Shown: positions 43,200 to 55,627, counted from the stretch's first letter. The stretch is 64,000 bases of DNA from Phallusia mammillata (GCA_003260075.1 QLIY01000614.1:8280-72279); one strand, 5' to 3'. Numbers and translations are program-made. The notes: generated from the sequence alone by a model not told the origin.

Positions 43200-46100
43200 A
43201 TGGATTTAGCCGAAAACGAAAAAGAGCTGCTCAAGAATTCGTGGAACGAGATATCAAAAGTGGGTGTTCCCCAAATTGGGCTGTTACTTCTCCAAAGGTA
43301 CGTTATATGTTGTATCAAGGTAACTTATAACCAGGGGCGGCTCGTGCTAGGGTGCTGCGGAGCTGCAGCACCGCTAGATATTTTCACCCAGTATTCCTAC
43401 CACAACAATACAGATAACTTTCATGATACTTATTTTTATTCCAAACTATAATTTTTACTAATATCCGCCTTGATCGGCATTTTTTTCATTTAAAAAAATA
43501 AAATTATGGCATTAATATGTTATCTATGGTGGAACTGCAGCTCCAGTTTCATGACGAATCGTGACGTTTCATGACGTTTTGCACTTGTGCGCATGCGCAC
43601 TTGGAAAAGCTACATGCCGGGCGAAATAGGCGACTGGGTGCTGCGGCTCGCGCAGCTCCACCAATCACGCAGCGTGTGAACCGGCCGCTGCAGTTGTGTT
43701 GTCTGTTCCGGGTCTATATTGTGCTCCAAAACCAAACCCGTTTGCTATATTCTAAGTTCGACAGTGAGTACAGTTTTTTTGCCATGTTTTAATTTATTTG
43801 TTTGAAGGTTAGTCGTGAATTTTTAAGATGACTGTAAGTGGGCTTCAGTTTTTGCAGTTATCATTGAATTAAAAAGTGTATCTACCACCTTGAAATAGAA
43901 AAAAAGGTCATCTAACACTTTGAAAAGTCACGATTAACNNNNNNNNNNNNNNNNNNNNNGACTGAATAGCAAGTGTGTTAGTTAGTAGTCATTGTTATAC
44001 CCAGTTTTACTTAAATGTTGTCCAATTGAAATACTTCGACCTTTTTCGACTCATTTATTAATAATTTTTTTCTGTATACTGTTGTTGTGTTTTACCGTAT
44101 TTACAACCGCTTGTTTCGAGTCTGTGTCAAGTGTGTTTTTGTGCCACATTATTACTGCATGTTATTGAGTTTGGCCTGTCGCTGTGCAAGTAAACAAAAT
44201 TCCCCAATGATACCGTCTGCTGTTTACACCCGTGTACATTATTGCGTAACAACCATTACGTCACAATGGAGTTGCTAATTAAGATTTGTATTACTTGTTT
44301 TTCTACACAAAACAATGACTAGAAAACTAAAAATGTGGCTTTTCTATATATTGCCAACTTATATTTGTCCAATAAAGGCTAAAAATTGGAGCAGCACCCC
44401 CAGAAATTTTAGGCACGAGCCGCCACTGCTTATAACTTGTTAAAGATTGACAACTTAAATCGCATTTTCTGTCGTCTTGATCAATTGTAGTTTTCTAAAT
44501 GAAACTACATAGATCCAATCGTTAGCCTTGCATGGTTTATTAAACAGGGTATTGCATAGCTAAGAACAAAACGTGGTGAAAAATATTTGTAATTGGAAAC
44601 AACAAGCAAAGCGGGATATGTGATTTCCTTTTCCTTTCAGACTGTTTCAAGTTACACCGGATGTGATGAAGTTGTACAGTATGGTGCCTGGAGACATGAA
44701 AACTACTTTGGAAGAAATGAGAAAAAATCGACCTGTTCGAATTCATAGTGCCAGGTAGGCAACGTGCAAATATGTTTACCAATTGTAAATGCAACAAGGG
44801 CTCTTAATTACCATAAAATCTTTGCCTCATCCACCTGTATATAGGCACTTAACTTTAATTGAACTAAAACAAAGGAACTAAATAATCGACAAACAAGTTA
44901 CAATGTTACAAAATCAATTGGTTGTCCGGTAAAGGCCTTTCCTTATGTATTGTTGGGTCGTTTTTACTTTTGAACGTAAGTGTACAGGCCATTGAGTCGA
45001 CCATGAAGAGTTTTAATATTAATAAAACACACACAGCCATGGTATTTGAAAGTTTTTTACCTAACTGTAATCAATGTATGCCTTTCGGTCATGCACAGTG
45101 ATCCGTACAAGCATCGTCAGAACCAAAACCTGCTGGCACTTAAATCATATTATAGTCAAACGACTGACAAATTGGAATTTGAAAGAAGTGTTTTGATTAC
45201 CTTTGTTTTGAGACAGATTTGGAGAGTACGTTGACAAATTATTAAAAGCGATAGACTCACCATCACTGTTTCAAGAAACCATTGACCATCTAGGATCGGC
45301 GCATGTTCGATTGGGAGTCGAACCGAAACATTTAGAGGTTAGTTTTTGTGCAGAAACGAAACGTTTCACGTGATTTTATGCTTGGCTGCAGGTTTACAAT
45401 CCAATGCTTTTCAGGTTCGCCTAAAAATGCCACATACTTTGTCTGTTTAAAGCACAACACTATTTTATATGCGATCTAAAAACCAAACATCCGGGGCTTT
45501 AGGCTCAACTATTAACATGTTTTTATATCTGTGACACATTTTACGTATTTAGTTCCCACTAAATCAGGGATCGGCAACCTTTTTTTTGCACTGCGGACCG
45601 GTTTAAAACTGATTTTTTTTTCACGGACCGGCATTCAAACACCACAAATGTTCAGCACTAAAAACTAATTACAGTAATTACAACTTTGATTCAATGTGAA
45701 CATTAAGCCCCCCCCCCCAAGTTTTATGCGGCCCAGTAACAAACCCCCCACGGACCGGCACCGGGCCGCGGTCCGGTAGTCGCCGATCACTGCTCTAGCC
45801 TAAATCACACAACCATACCGAACACGCAATAAATCACCGACATGTTTAACTGCCTGCTCCCGGCCAAAGCTGCTTACAATAACTTTTATTGACAAAGTTA
45901 AATTGACAAGTGAAACAAGTCCATACAGTGTTGAAACTAAAAGATAAACGTACGGGGGCATAAACTGTACACGATTATTTAAAGAATGTTAACTTGCTGT
46001 AAAATAAACTTGTTCGAGGTGAAACTTCGCCTACTCTCAGGACTTTTCAGAGCTTTTGTTAATAAGAATTTGGTACAGACCGGGTTTCATGCTTGTACTT

Positions 46101-46713
46101 TCAGATTCGGAGTTCGGGTGCCAATTTTAGACCGGCCTACCTCCGACTTTTATTCTAGTCAACAATTTTTTGTGCAATTCGTGAAATCTCCCCCTAGTTT
46201 TTGGTCTGATTACTTTTAAAATAAAGTGCGGCTTGAACAAGTCATACTATTTTGAGTTATTCCAACTTTATTTGTATAATGTAGGATTCCAAGTCAACGG
46301 ATGTGTTGTTGTTCATTGGGGCCGTTTTAATCACAACACGTTTCAGTTTAATGACTTAGTCAAAGATAACGAAGCAAAGAACGGCCATCACGCAAACCAC
46401 CAATTATCGCCCCATGCCTTCCAAAGTGTCGTTTCCTTTAGTGCTCCTTATAAATAGAATTGGTGTGGAAATTAAATTGGGTGCATGCTAACGTCTTGAA
46501 TGTTGTATGTAGTTTTGGAATCCTAAATTAAACAGTTCAAGTGTGCTTATCATGACACGTTCAAATTCTTCGTAGGTCTTCGGTGAGATATTGTTTGATG
46601 TCATCGAAATCATCATGAAGTGCAACGTCAGTTGTGAATTGATGCAAGTGTGGAAAACGTTTGGAATTTCTGTTCAAAATAACATCATTGCGTCGATGAA
46701 GACCGTTGGTTGA
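43200..46713 (+). CDS. Globin, second of tandem pair
   Basis: A 156-aa globin from exons 43200-43297, 44641-44754, 45217-45337 and 46576-46713. All phases match the first globin. Distal His68 (VRIHSAR) and proximal His100 (GSAHVRLGV) are present. At the nearly invariant CD1 position it has Tyr45 (KLYSM) where the paralogue has Phe. CD1 packs on the haem, so this is unusual. Divergence between the two proteins is large, so the duplication is old or the copies differ in role. Intron 1 is enlarged by a 1.1-kb hAT-type element (43332-44428), and intron 3 carries another short element (45565-45792). No signal peptide. Confidence 0.92.
43332..44428. mobile_element. hAT-type non-autonomous element in globin intron
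   Basis: Termini are CAGGGGCGGCTCGTGC and the inverted GCACGAGCCGCCACTG, a near-perfect inverted repeat. Both sides carry the 8-bp target duplication CTTATAAC (43324-43331 and 44429-44436), identical in the two copies, which suggests a recent insertion. The 1,097-bp body has no transposase-like ORF and contains a 21-N gap. The ends repeat a GCTGCAGCACC-like motif. Sits in intron 1 of the second globin. Confidence 0.9.
43939..43959. other. 21-nt N gap
   Basis: The only real run of N in the window, inside the hAT-type element. Single Ns occur at 15109, 21023, 51795, 53113 and 53277, several of them at joins between duplicated segments. Confidence 0.99.
45565..45792. mobile_element. hAT-like MITE in globin intron 3
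   Basis: Starts CAGGGATCGGCAACC and ends GGTAGTCGCCGATCACTG, so the ends form an imperfect inverted repeat around GATCGGC. Internally CGGACCGG is repeated four times. A target duplication could not be identified. An 11-C run (45708-45718) interrupts it. Similar 'CAGGGATCGGCAACC' termini are common in hAT-type MITEs. Confidence 0.6.
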
Positions 46714-47569
46714 AACCCTTGGACTTGTATTTCAAACTTATGTAACAAATATTAATGTTACTGAATGCCTTGCTTTTTGCTTGTATACAACGTTTTTATG
46801 TATTTTATTATAGCGGCTTTGGTACTCCTATGTTATCCAAGAAAAGTGTCCCTTGCAAACTGATTCAAACCAATAGAGTTTCTTGCTTGTTTTGATGATG
46901 AAAGCATGACGTTGGTTTGTCTCTCGATATTGTTACCTTCGTTGAATACTTATAAAGATAGCTGAGTGGATAGCGACCGCTTTATTGCGTTTAAAACGGT
47001 TGTAAGTTCTAATCCCATCTTGGCCCATCGTTCACCTGAGAGAGAAATTTGAGCGGAATTGTACCAACCCAGTGGAACCCGATGGGTTAAACTGAATTCA
47101 CACCAATTCTGGACTCTAAAAACAATTTAAAAAATAATTGAACTTTGTCTTGACACAAAATGAGCAGCTCGGCGGCGCACTTATGATCAACGAGAAATAA
47201 AAAAAAGAATAAATCACTTCAAAGGTAGCCTATTTTAACCGAGTTAAATTCAATTTCGGCACGTATTTACTAACAGACTGTGATCGAGTTTGAACCACTG
47301 CAATTTACGGTGAATTCACACACGTGCCAGAGCAATTCTTGACAAGCTTGGTTAACGACAAAGAGTGAGGACTAAAGATTCTGCAAGAGACAAGTAAATA
47401 GGTAACCGAAGTTGGTGGGCAATTCTGCAAAATTTGACTTGAGTCAACTGTCTGGTTCTGACAAAAAAATCACACAGTAAGTAAAACGTTTAAAAGTTTA
47501 TTGTATAATTTTGTTTTTTTGTTTGTGTTTTTTTTGCTTTTTTTTGTCATGTATCTTTTTTGTTTTTTT
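46714..47569. other. Spacer between globin 2 and PABPN1
   Basis: Convergent 3' flanks. It contains the second SINE copy (46950-47205) and the start of a segment (47215-47400) that recurs at 48222-48390. T-rich stretches at 47500-47580 lie at the 3' end of the PABPN1 model. Confidence 0.5.
46950..47205 (+). repeat. tRNA-derived SINE, copy 2
   Basis: Same order of parts as 17485-17735: A-box-like AGTGGATAGCGACC, B-box-like AGTTCTAATCC, body CAACCCAGTGG then CCCGATGGGTT, and the right end GAGCAGCTCGGCGGCG. The two copies are diverged but alignable throughout, which defines a family. Confidence 0.65.
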
Positions 47570-48720
47570 TTAAGGAATTTTTTTTAAGTAGTGCCAGGTG
47601 TCTGTTGTGTAGCGTGAAGTCTCCCAAGAGAGGAGGCGCGACCTGAAAAAGTTAAGAACGAAAGTCAGCATAAAACGCCAAAACGGTAAAATCAACGGGA
47701 CAGATAAAAACGTTTATTGGTAGTGAGAGATATAAAACCTCCGAAACACAATGTGCATTTACAGGTTAGTTTTCGATTTTTTTTTGTCCTAACCGATTGT
47801 GTTGTTTATACCCAACAAAAAGTCATCCAAAAATAACACGTTTTGCGTTTTTTTTCGAAGGTGGCATTTACATAGAAGTCAGGATAAAATGATTGACTGC
47901 GTGATAGTCAGTGATTCCAGATGCGTTGTCATCCAAAGAGACTCAATAGATCTCTTCAATATGGCGAATACCATGATCTTGCTCTTCCCCTATAAATAAT
48001 AATTATGTTAGGTTCTGTCTCTGTATGGAACATTAGTATAGTAGTTCCCAACAAGGGAGGATTTTACTTTAATTTGTACATGTGTGGGTAAATAACCACT
48101 TAAGCTCCGGGAATGTGATCTGTAAAGTTGATAAAAGACTTTCACTGCTCTTTGTATGGTTAAGCTCAGTGCCGGATTAACCATTAGGCAAACTAGGCAC
48201 GTGCCTACAGACCCCCCCCCCAAAGGTAGCCTATTTTAACCGAGTTAAAATCAATTTCGGCACGTATTTACTAACAGACTGTGATCGAGTTTGAACCGCT
48301 GCAATTTACGGTGAATTCACACACGTGCCAGAGCAATTCTTGACAAACTCGGTTAACGACAAAGAGTGAGGACTACAAGATTCTGCAAGACCCCCCCCCC
48401 CTCATCCAAAGAGACTCAATAGATCTCTTCAATATGGCGAATACCATGACCTTGCTCTTCCCCTATAAATAATAATTTTGTTAGGTTCTGTCTCTATATG
48501 GAACATTAGTATAGCAGTTCCCAACAAGGGAGGATTTTAATTTAATTTGTACATGTGTGGGTAAATAACCACTTAAGCTCCGGGAATATGATCTGTAAAG
48601 TTGATAAAAGACTTTAACTGCTCTTTGTATGGTTAAGCTGCTAAACAATACAAAGAGCCCCCCCCCCCATTTTCGGGCCACTTATAAAATGTGCCTACAG
48701 GCCAGCAGACCCTTAAGTCA
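47215..48720. repeat. Duplicated segments in last PABPN1 intron
   Basis: 47215-47390 recurs at 48222-48390, and 47930-48175 recurs at 48402-48640, with C runs at 48212-48221, 48391-48401 and 48658-48668 between them. The copies differ by few bases. The pattern is that of allelic contigs chained together. Confidence 0.7.
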
Positions 48721-51700
48721 GCACTGGTTAAGCTGCTAAACAATAAAAAGAGTATTTAATGTAGTACATTGGGGAGGAATGGAAATGTTTTGAACCGTTA
48801 AAGAAAAAGTTTAAAGGCGTTTACCACGTGTGACCTTTCACTTCTTTGCAACATTAGAACTTACCTGTAAGCTCGACGTGGTCTTCCGTAATACGGTGCA
48901 TGATAACGCCCACCACGGTGTCCTCTACCCCGTCCACGAGGGCGCCCACGGTCCGTCGATGTCAATCCGTGTTTGTTGGTGCGCTTTGCGTGCACCTGGA
49001 AATATTAAAGTTAAGTAGGTTCCAACACTACAGTATATAATGGAAGTAGCGGAGATTTATGATGAATGCAAGATTTTTCAAAACCTGTAGTTGACGACCA
49101 CGAAACAGTGTCCCGTCCAATGCTGATGCAGTTTCTACTGATTCCTTGTCAGCAAATTCAATGTAAGCAAAACTGAAATAACACTTGTGTCATTTAAACT
49201 GAAGTTCTTTTGGGAAATCACATGTTACTAATACCCATATGAAGTTATAAATTATTTTCTTCAAAAGTCACGAATTTCACACACAAAAAAACAAATTTAA
49301 ACCCTACCCCTTCGGATGCCCAGAGAATTTGTCACATAATATTGTGACTCGATTAACTGATCCAGCACCATGAAAATGTTGTTCCAATTCCTCTGCAGTT
49401 GCTCCATAGTCAACCTTTCATGAAAAATAATGTTGATTTTTCTAACCTCAATTGGCTAAAAACAGAAGAGAATAGTTTTTGCCTTTTAAATTTAACCAAA
49501 CTACCGGTGTATCTACTTGATATAGTCAAATTTACAGATTTAACTTGCATTAAACAGAAAAAATAGATGCAAAAGCTGTAAATAATGCATTTCAAGAGAT
49601 AACAATGAGAAAGTTTGGTATTGGTAAATCAAACACAGTGATTGGTACTTGGTATAAATAAATATGCTATATGAAGTACAAACTATTTAAATCTATTCCA
49701 TTCATACATTTTGAAGGTTCTTTTATGGTCTATCTAAGAAAAAAATTTTAAATAGTGAAAATAGAACAAAACACAACAATCAGCTCCTATTAATGGGGAA
49801 TTGCATGCCCCCCCCCCTAGTGGAGTAAATGATAGGGTTACAGGGTTAAACACAACAATTGACACCTATAAATGGCACACTGTGCAAGCTATCTACATTG
49901 CATTTCTGACATTGTACAAAAAAGGCCCATTTTGTTGGGCTAGTGGGGTAAATGTTGGGGAAACAGGGTTAAACATAACAATCGACAAGTATAAATAGCA
50001 CATTCTACCAGCTATACAAATGTCATCCCATTCGGACAATGTTCAAAAAATTCACCCTTCTTAGGGGGCTAAAGGGGTAAATACTGGGATTACACCCTTA
50101 CAAGGTTTAACACAACAGTTGACACCTATAAATGACAAATTCTACAAGCTGTCAAAGTTCCATTTAATTCCGACACCTTTAAAAAAACTCACCCATTTTA
50201 GGGGGTTAGTAGGGTAAATGATGGGGTTCAACACCCAAAAGTATAAACTATAAAATCACAATGACCCAATCAACAGTCTGTAATTTTTATCCAAATCAGA
50301 CAGTGTTTAAAATTCTGACCACTAGAGGTGCTATTAGCAACGCTTCTGATGTCATAAGGCTGTTAACATCCCTTTGTTGGCATGTGCAAAAGCACCCACC
50401 AAGTATTGCACAAACACAAGTACCATATGTTCTGTTGCCTTTATTATACTGTTACACCACAGAAATCGTTTGTGGTGTGCAGCAACATACAAAAAGGTTT
50501 TACACTTTGGAGGCTAGTGGGGTAAATACTGGGGATATCAAGTCAAACGAACAGGGGACATATCTACCATCTGTGAAAGTTTCAACCAAATCCATCAAAG
50601 ATTTGATGGCAAAAGTGCATGGACAAACTTCGGCAGAAAAAAGAGAAAACTGAGTGAAATCAAAATGCGTCCCATTTAGGGAAGGGGACCCACAAAAAAG
50701 TTAATTGACAATTAATGCATTGTGGTTACAGGTAGATAATAAGTTCTTATACATTGTAGTAATTAGCTGAACCACTCACATTTCCAACATATATTGACCG
50801 AGCATCTGCTTCTACACGCTCCTCCAGAGTCGGAAAACTTAAAGCTGCACCTAATACATTTCACATTTATCATATTTCATGTAACAGAACCAATCTAATC
50901 TACATGATGTCATTTAACTTATTAGATCCCCCCCCCCTCCAGAGTCGGAAAACTTAAAGCTGCACCTAATACATTTCACATTTATAAAATTTCATTTAAC
51001 AGAACCAATCTAATCTACATGATGTCATTTAACTTATTAGACGAACACAAATTATTATTATGACACACATATATATATTAAGTATAGCAGAATCAATAAT
51101 GCAAAATATTGCAAATGCTCCCCCCCCCCTAGTGGAGTAAATGATAGGGTTACAGGGTTAAACACAACAATTGACACATATAAATGGCACACTGTGCAAG
51201 CTATCTACATTGCATTCAATTCTGACATTGTACAAAAAAGGCCCATTTTGTTGGGCTAGTGGGGTAAATGTTGGGGCAACAGGGTTGAACATAGCAATCG
51301 ACAACTATAAATAGCACATTCTACCAGCTGTACAAATTTCATCCAATTCGGACAATGTTTAAAAAATTCACCCTTGTTAGGGGGCTAGAGGGGTAAATAC
51401 TGGGATTACACCATTACAGGGTTTAACACAACAGTTGACACCTATAAATGACAAATTCTACAAGCTGTCAAAGTTCCACTTAATTCCGACACCTTTTAAA
51501 AAACTCCGACACCTTTCAAAAGGGTTAGTAGGGTAAATGATTGGGTTCAACACCCAAAAAGTATAAACTATAAAATCACAATGACCCAATCAACAATCTG
51601 TAATTTTTGTCCAAATCAGACAGTGACCACTAGAGGTGCTATTAGCAACATTTGTTAACGCTTCTGATGTCATAAGGCTGTTAACATCCCTTTGTTGGCA

Positions 51701-54700
51701 TGTGCAAAAGCACCCACCAAGTATTGCACAAACACAAGTACCATATGTTCTGTTGCCTTTATTATACTGTTACACCACAGAAATCGTTTGTGGTNGATTT
51801 GCTCACTAGCACTACCACACTCTATTTAAAATATTTTCATCTGAGCAGGCTGCAATACATATGTTCGATGGGCTATGCAATTGGCTTTTTTTATTTTGGT
51901 GTTGCTCAGACTGCTTATATGCAAATAATTAACACATTTTTAAGTTAAACTACATCTTAAATTGTTGTGTGTAATTTTCTAAACATTTCAGCTTGTATGT
52001 TATGTAGCCCTTGCTTGTCATTCTGTCAGTAATTAAAAGCGTTAATAAAAAAGTTGGAAAACATGGCTTATAAATAGCTGCAGATATAATAATCCAATAA
52101 TAAACATCTAATTTTCTTAAATACATATATATACACCATTCATGAGGTCACTAACCTATGTAATGTAAGCAAGGTGAATATGTAAGAAAGTGCATGTTGA
52201 AATTCAACATGTATGGCACAATAGGGTTGAATAAATAGGGAAATATCATTAGTTAAAAACATACTGGATCAGTTTCTTCAGCTGTTGCATTGCTTTGATC
52301 AAGAAGGGCAGAATCATCACCGTCACCATCACCAGTCAAGTCACCGTCATATACAGCATTGGACGAAAGGCCATCTAAGCTGTTGTCAGGATCTAAGATT
52401 TCTGCCATTTTCTTTCGTATTCAGTTTTAAACAGTTTCTGAATCTATTTCTAACTTGAGAGAGCAAACAATTTTAAACATGCCAAAACCACAGAAAAACG
52501 TGCACAAAAGTATTACACACTAACACTATCAGCAACTACAAACACATTTTTGCGTTTTATACCGAACAGTGTGTTTAACAATGGCATTTTAACAAATCAC
52601 AACTGTTTCGTAACAAGCAAGAACAGAGGAAACGAACTGATCCTGAATGAAACGAGGTCTCCAGTTGCCGCGTCCCGCCATAGAAATATTACACAAAAAT
52701 AAAATAAATCAAGGCAATAAATAAGTATTGATCCTCGTTTGACTACTAACCTTCGCCATGTTTTGAGAATAAAAAACACACCTTCGTATATATCTAATTT
52801 TAATTTTGTCCCACAAAAACCACTAGGCCCAAACAAAATAAAACAATAAAGAATATACCAGATAGGCAACATTTGCATAATCTCAAGTATGTACAAAAAA
52901 GAATAAAAACAGTGATCAAACGCAATTATATGAAGCGAAATTGCCAGTACCAACTAATTACAACATTGTAGAAAAAACTAAAATACATTGTAAACCTGTA
53001 GCAATACTATATTAAACACATTGAATAAGAATCAAATAAAAATGGGCAACAGCTATTTTTTTCAATTCATACTACAGAAATCAATTTTGCACACGATCAC
53101 AGGTTTTTAATANTTACATTGCACCAACCAACAAAGCAGGAAACTCTTAGATCATGTACTTTAGTCAGTATAGCCGTTTTAAAAAAATTCTGTTTTGGGG
53201 GCTTGTGGGTGAACCGCTGGGTCATTTGGGGTCAAACTTTAAGAGGATCAGGTTTTAAACAATAGCTAACATCTGTNACAAAATTCTTTGAAATACCTTA
53301 TATTACACCAAACAACAAAGCATATCACTCAGAGATGCTGTACTTCAGTAAGTATATCAGTTTTAAAAAAATACGTTTTGGGGGCCTGTGGGTGAACCGC
53401 TGGGTTATTCGGGGTCAAACATCAGGAGGATCAAATTTGGATTAATATATATGTAACATCTGTCCAAATTTTAATAAATTGGGAGCACTCTTTCTTGACC
53501 AAACACGTTTAACAAACTAGCGTTAGACAGAAAAAAGAAATATGGACAAAAACAATATGTGTCCCCTTCATAGAAGGGCCCAAGGGGACCCATAATATTC
53601 TGATTTGAAGGTAAATAATAAAATAACTCACTTCCAGGGGGACTCATAGTAATTTGTTTTTCTACATCATTTTGCATTTCCTTTAATTTTTCTGCTTCAG
53701 CTTCCATTTCTTTTACTTTTGCTTTTATTGCTTCCAGTTCCTGAAGAATAAAAGAGATAAAATTAGTAACACAAATATTTAAAGATAAAAACACCAAATT
53801 CAGGTATATATATATTTTGCAAAACACCAAAATGGTTAATTGCTGTATGGTAAATTGTTGCAGTAACTTTAGTTGCAAACCATAACATGAATCACGGATT
53901 TCACTTACATAAAACTACACTTAATTGTGTCTACATATGTGCACAATAAGTATAATCGCATTAATCAACTACAGGGGTGTAGATACTTTTTTACAGACAA
54001 ACCCAAGCATATAGCATGATTAGGCAGCGGGAAGCACCTCAATGTAACACAAGTTGGCTTTACTCCACATCACCAGAAGTAATCACTAACAGTAAAGTTC
54101 AGTAATTCTAGCTGCAAAATGGATTCGCTCACTAGCACTACCACACTGTATTTAAAATATTTTCATCTGAGCAGGCTGCAATACATATGTTCGATGGGCT
54201 ATGCAATTGGCTTTTTTTATTTTGGTGTTGTACAGACTGCTTATATGCAAATAATTAACACATTTTTAAGTTAAACTACATCTTAAATTGTTGTGTGTAA
54301 TTTTCTAAACATTTCAGCTTGTATGTTATGTAGCCCTTGCTTGTCATTCTGTCAGTAATTAAAAGCGTTAATAAAAAAGTTGGAAAACATGGCTTATAAA
54401 TAGCTGCAGATATAATAATCCAATAATAAACATCTAATTTTCTTAAATACATATATATACACCATTCATGAGGTCACTAACCTATGTAATGTAAGCAAGG
54501 TGAATATGTAAGAAAGTCCATGTTGAAATTCAACATGTATGGCACAATAGGGTTGAATAAATAGGGAAATATCATTAGTTAAAAACATACTGGATCAGTT
54601 TCTTCAGCTGTTGCATTGCTTTGATCAAGAAGGGCAGAATCATCACCGTCACCATCACCAGTCAAGTCACCGTCATATACAGCATTGGACGAAAGGCCAT

Positions 54701-54734
54701 CTAAGCTGTTGTCAGGATCTAAGATTTCTGCCAT
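47570..54734 (-). CDS. PABPN1: Polyadenylate-binding nuclear protein PABPN1
   Basis: PABPN1 binds nascent poly(A) in the nucleus and makes poly(A) polymerase processive. Minus-strand exons are 54591-54734, 53632-53740, 50780-50844, 49308-49414, 49085-49172, 48865-48995 and, less surely, 47570-47642, giving about 238 aa (fly protein about 224, human 306). Order of parts: an acidic, Asp-rich N-terminus (residues 1-48) without a polyalanine tract, a coiled coil [19 protein letters not shown] (from residue 49), then one RRM with RNP2 SIYVGN and RNP1 KGFAYIEF, and an Arg/Gly-rich tail ([16 protein letters not shown]). Exon 1 is present twice (also 52262-52405) because 51796-53112 duplicates 54122-55440. 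The last exon has a good acceptor and keeps frame, ending [12 protein letters not shown], but lacks clear similarity to the known tail. Confidence 0.9.
49818..50700. repeat. Diverged ~120-bp tandem repeat in PABPN1 intron
   Basis: A unit with GGGCTAGTGGGGTAAATG, GGGTTAAACA, GACACCTATAAATG and CAAGCTGTC recurs four to five times (starts near 49818, 49940, 50070, 50207 and 50515). A second copy of much of the array lies at 51130-51794. The end with AGGGGACCCAC near 50686 resembles AGGGGACCCAT at 53582, so a dispersed family is likely. Confidence 0.6.
50822..51041. repeat. Short duplication at PABPN1 exon 3
   Basis: The start of exon 3 with its upstream intron (50822-50937) recurs at 50948-51041 beyond a 10-C run (50938-50947). 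Only the left copy has the complete exon. Confidence 0.75.
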
Positions 54735-55440
54735 TTTCTTTCGTATTCAGTTTTAAACAGTTTCTGAATCTATTTCTAACTTGAGAGAGCAAACAATTTT
54801 AAACATGCCAAAACCACAGAAAAACGTGCACAAAAGTATTACACACTAACACTATCAGCAACTACAAACACATTTTTGCGTTTTATACCGAACAGTGTGT
54901 TTAACAATGGCATTTTAACAAATCACAACTGTTTCGTAACAAGCAAGAACAGAGGAAACGAACTGATCCTGAATGAAACGAGGTCTCCAGTTGCCGCGTC
55001 CCGCCATAGAAATATTACACAAAAATAAAATAAATCAAGGCAATAAATAAGTATTGATCCTCGTTTGACTACTAACCTTCGCCATGTTTTGAGAATAAAA
55101 AACACACCTTCGTATATATCTAATTTTAATTTTGTCCCACAAAAACCACTAGGCCCAAACAAAATAAAACAATAAAGAATATACCAGATAGGCAACATTT
55201 GCATAATCTCAAGTATGTACAAAAAAGAATAAAAACAGTGATCAAACGCAATTATATGAAGCAAAGTTACCATTACCAACTAATTATAAGATTGTAGAAA
55301 AAACTAAAATACATTGTGAACCTGTAGCAATACTATATTAAACACATTGAATTAGAATCACATAAAAATGGGCAACAGCTATTTTTTTTCAATTGATACT
55401 ACGGAAATCAATTTTGCAAACGATCACAGTTTTTTAATAC
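51796..55440. repeat. 1.3-kb duplication carrying PABPN1 exon 1
   Basis: 51796-53112 and 54122-55440 match at an offset of about 2,326 bp, with few differences. Each contains the acidic first coding exon and its promoter side. Single Ns at 51795 and 53113 mark both ends of the left copy, which lies downstream of exon 2 and so cannot start the full transcript. It is most likely an allelic copy misplaced by assembly. Confidence 0.8.
53137..53480. repeat. 184-bp period repeat, two copies
   Basis: The motif GTACTT(T/C)AGT(C/A)AGTATA followed by GGTGAACCGCTGGGT and GGGGTCAAAC occurs at about 53155 and 53339. An N at 53277 lies between the copies. It is in the PABPN1 intron before exon 2. Confidence 0.55.
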
Positions 55441-55627
55441 AAAATGTTTTAACACCTGATTATCAGCACATATAGATTTGGTCACTTAAACAAAAGTCAA
55501 TAAATCAGTGATACCCTTTAAACTAACATTTTCAAACCAAGACACTAAAAACACAAACTAAAGGCACAAATCCATTGGAAAGTCAAATTGTTTAAATTCA
55601 AACACCAAGAAAAATAAGCAAAAAAAT

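Noticed and set aside
16435-47233. TAGGCTA heptamers in general as strongly enriched
   Set aside because: By rough count about 15 TAGGCTA/TAGCCTA occur versus around 8 expected from base composition, and several are duplicates. Only the presence/absence pairs are persuasive.
52597-55279. 118-codon minus-strand frame occurring twice
   Set aside because: It is duplicated because 51796-53112 repeats 54122-55440. It lies upstream of PABPN1 exon 1 and has hydrophobic AT-rich composition without motifs.
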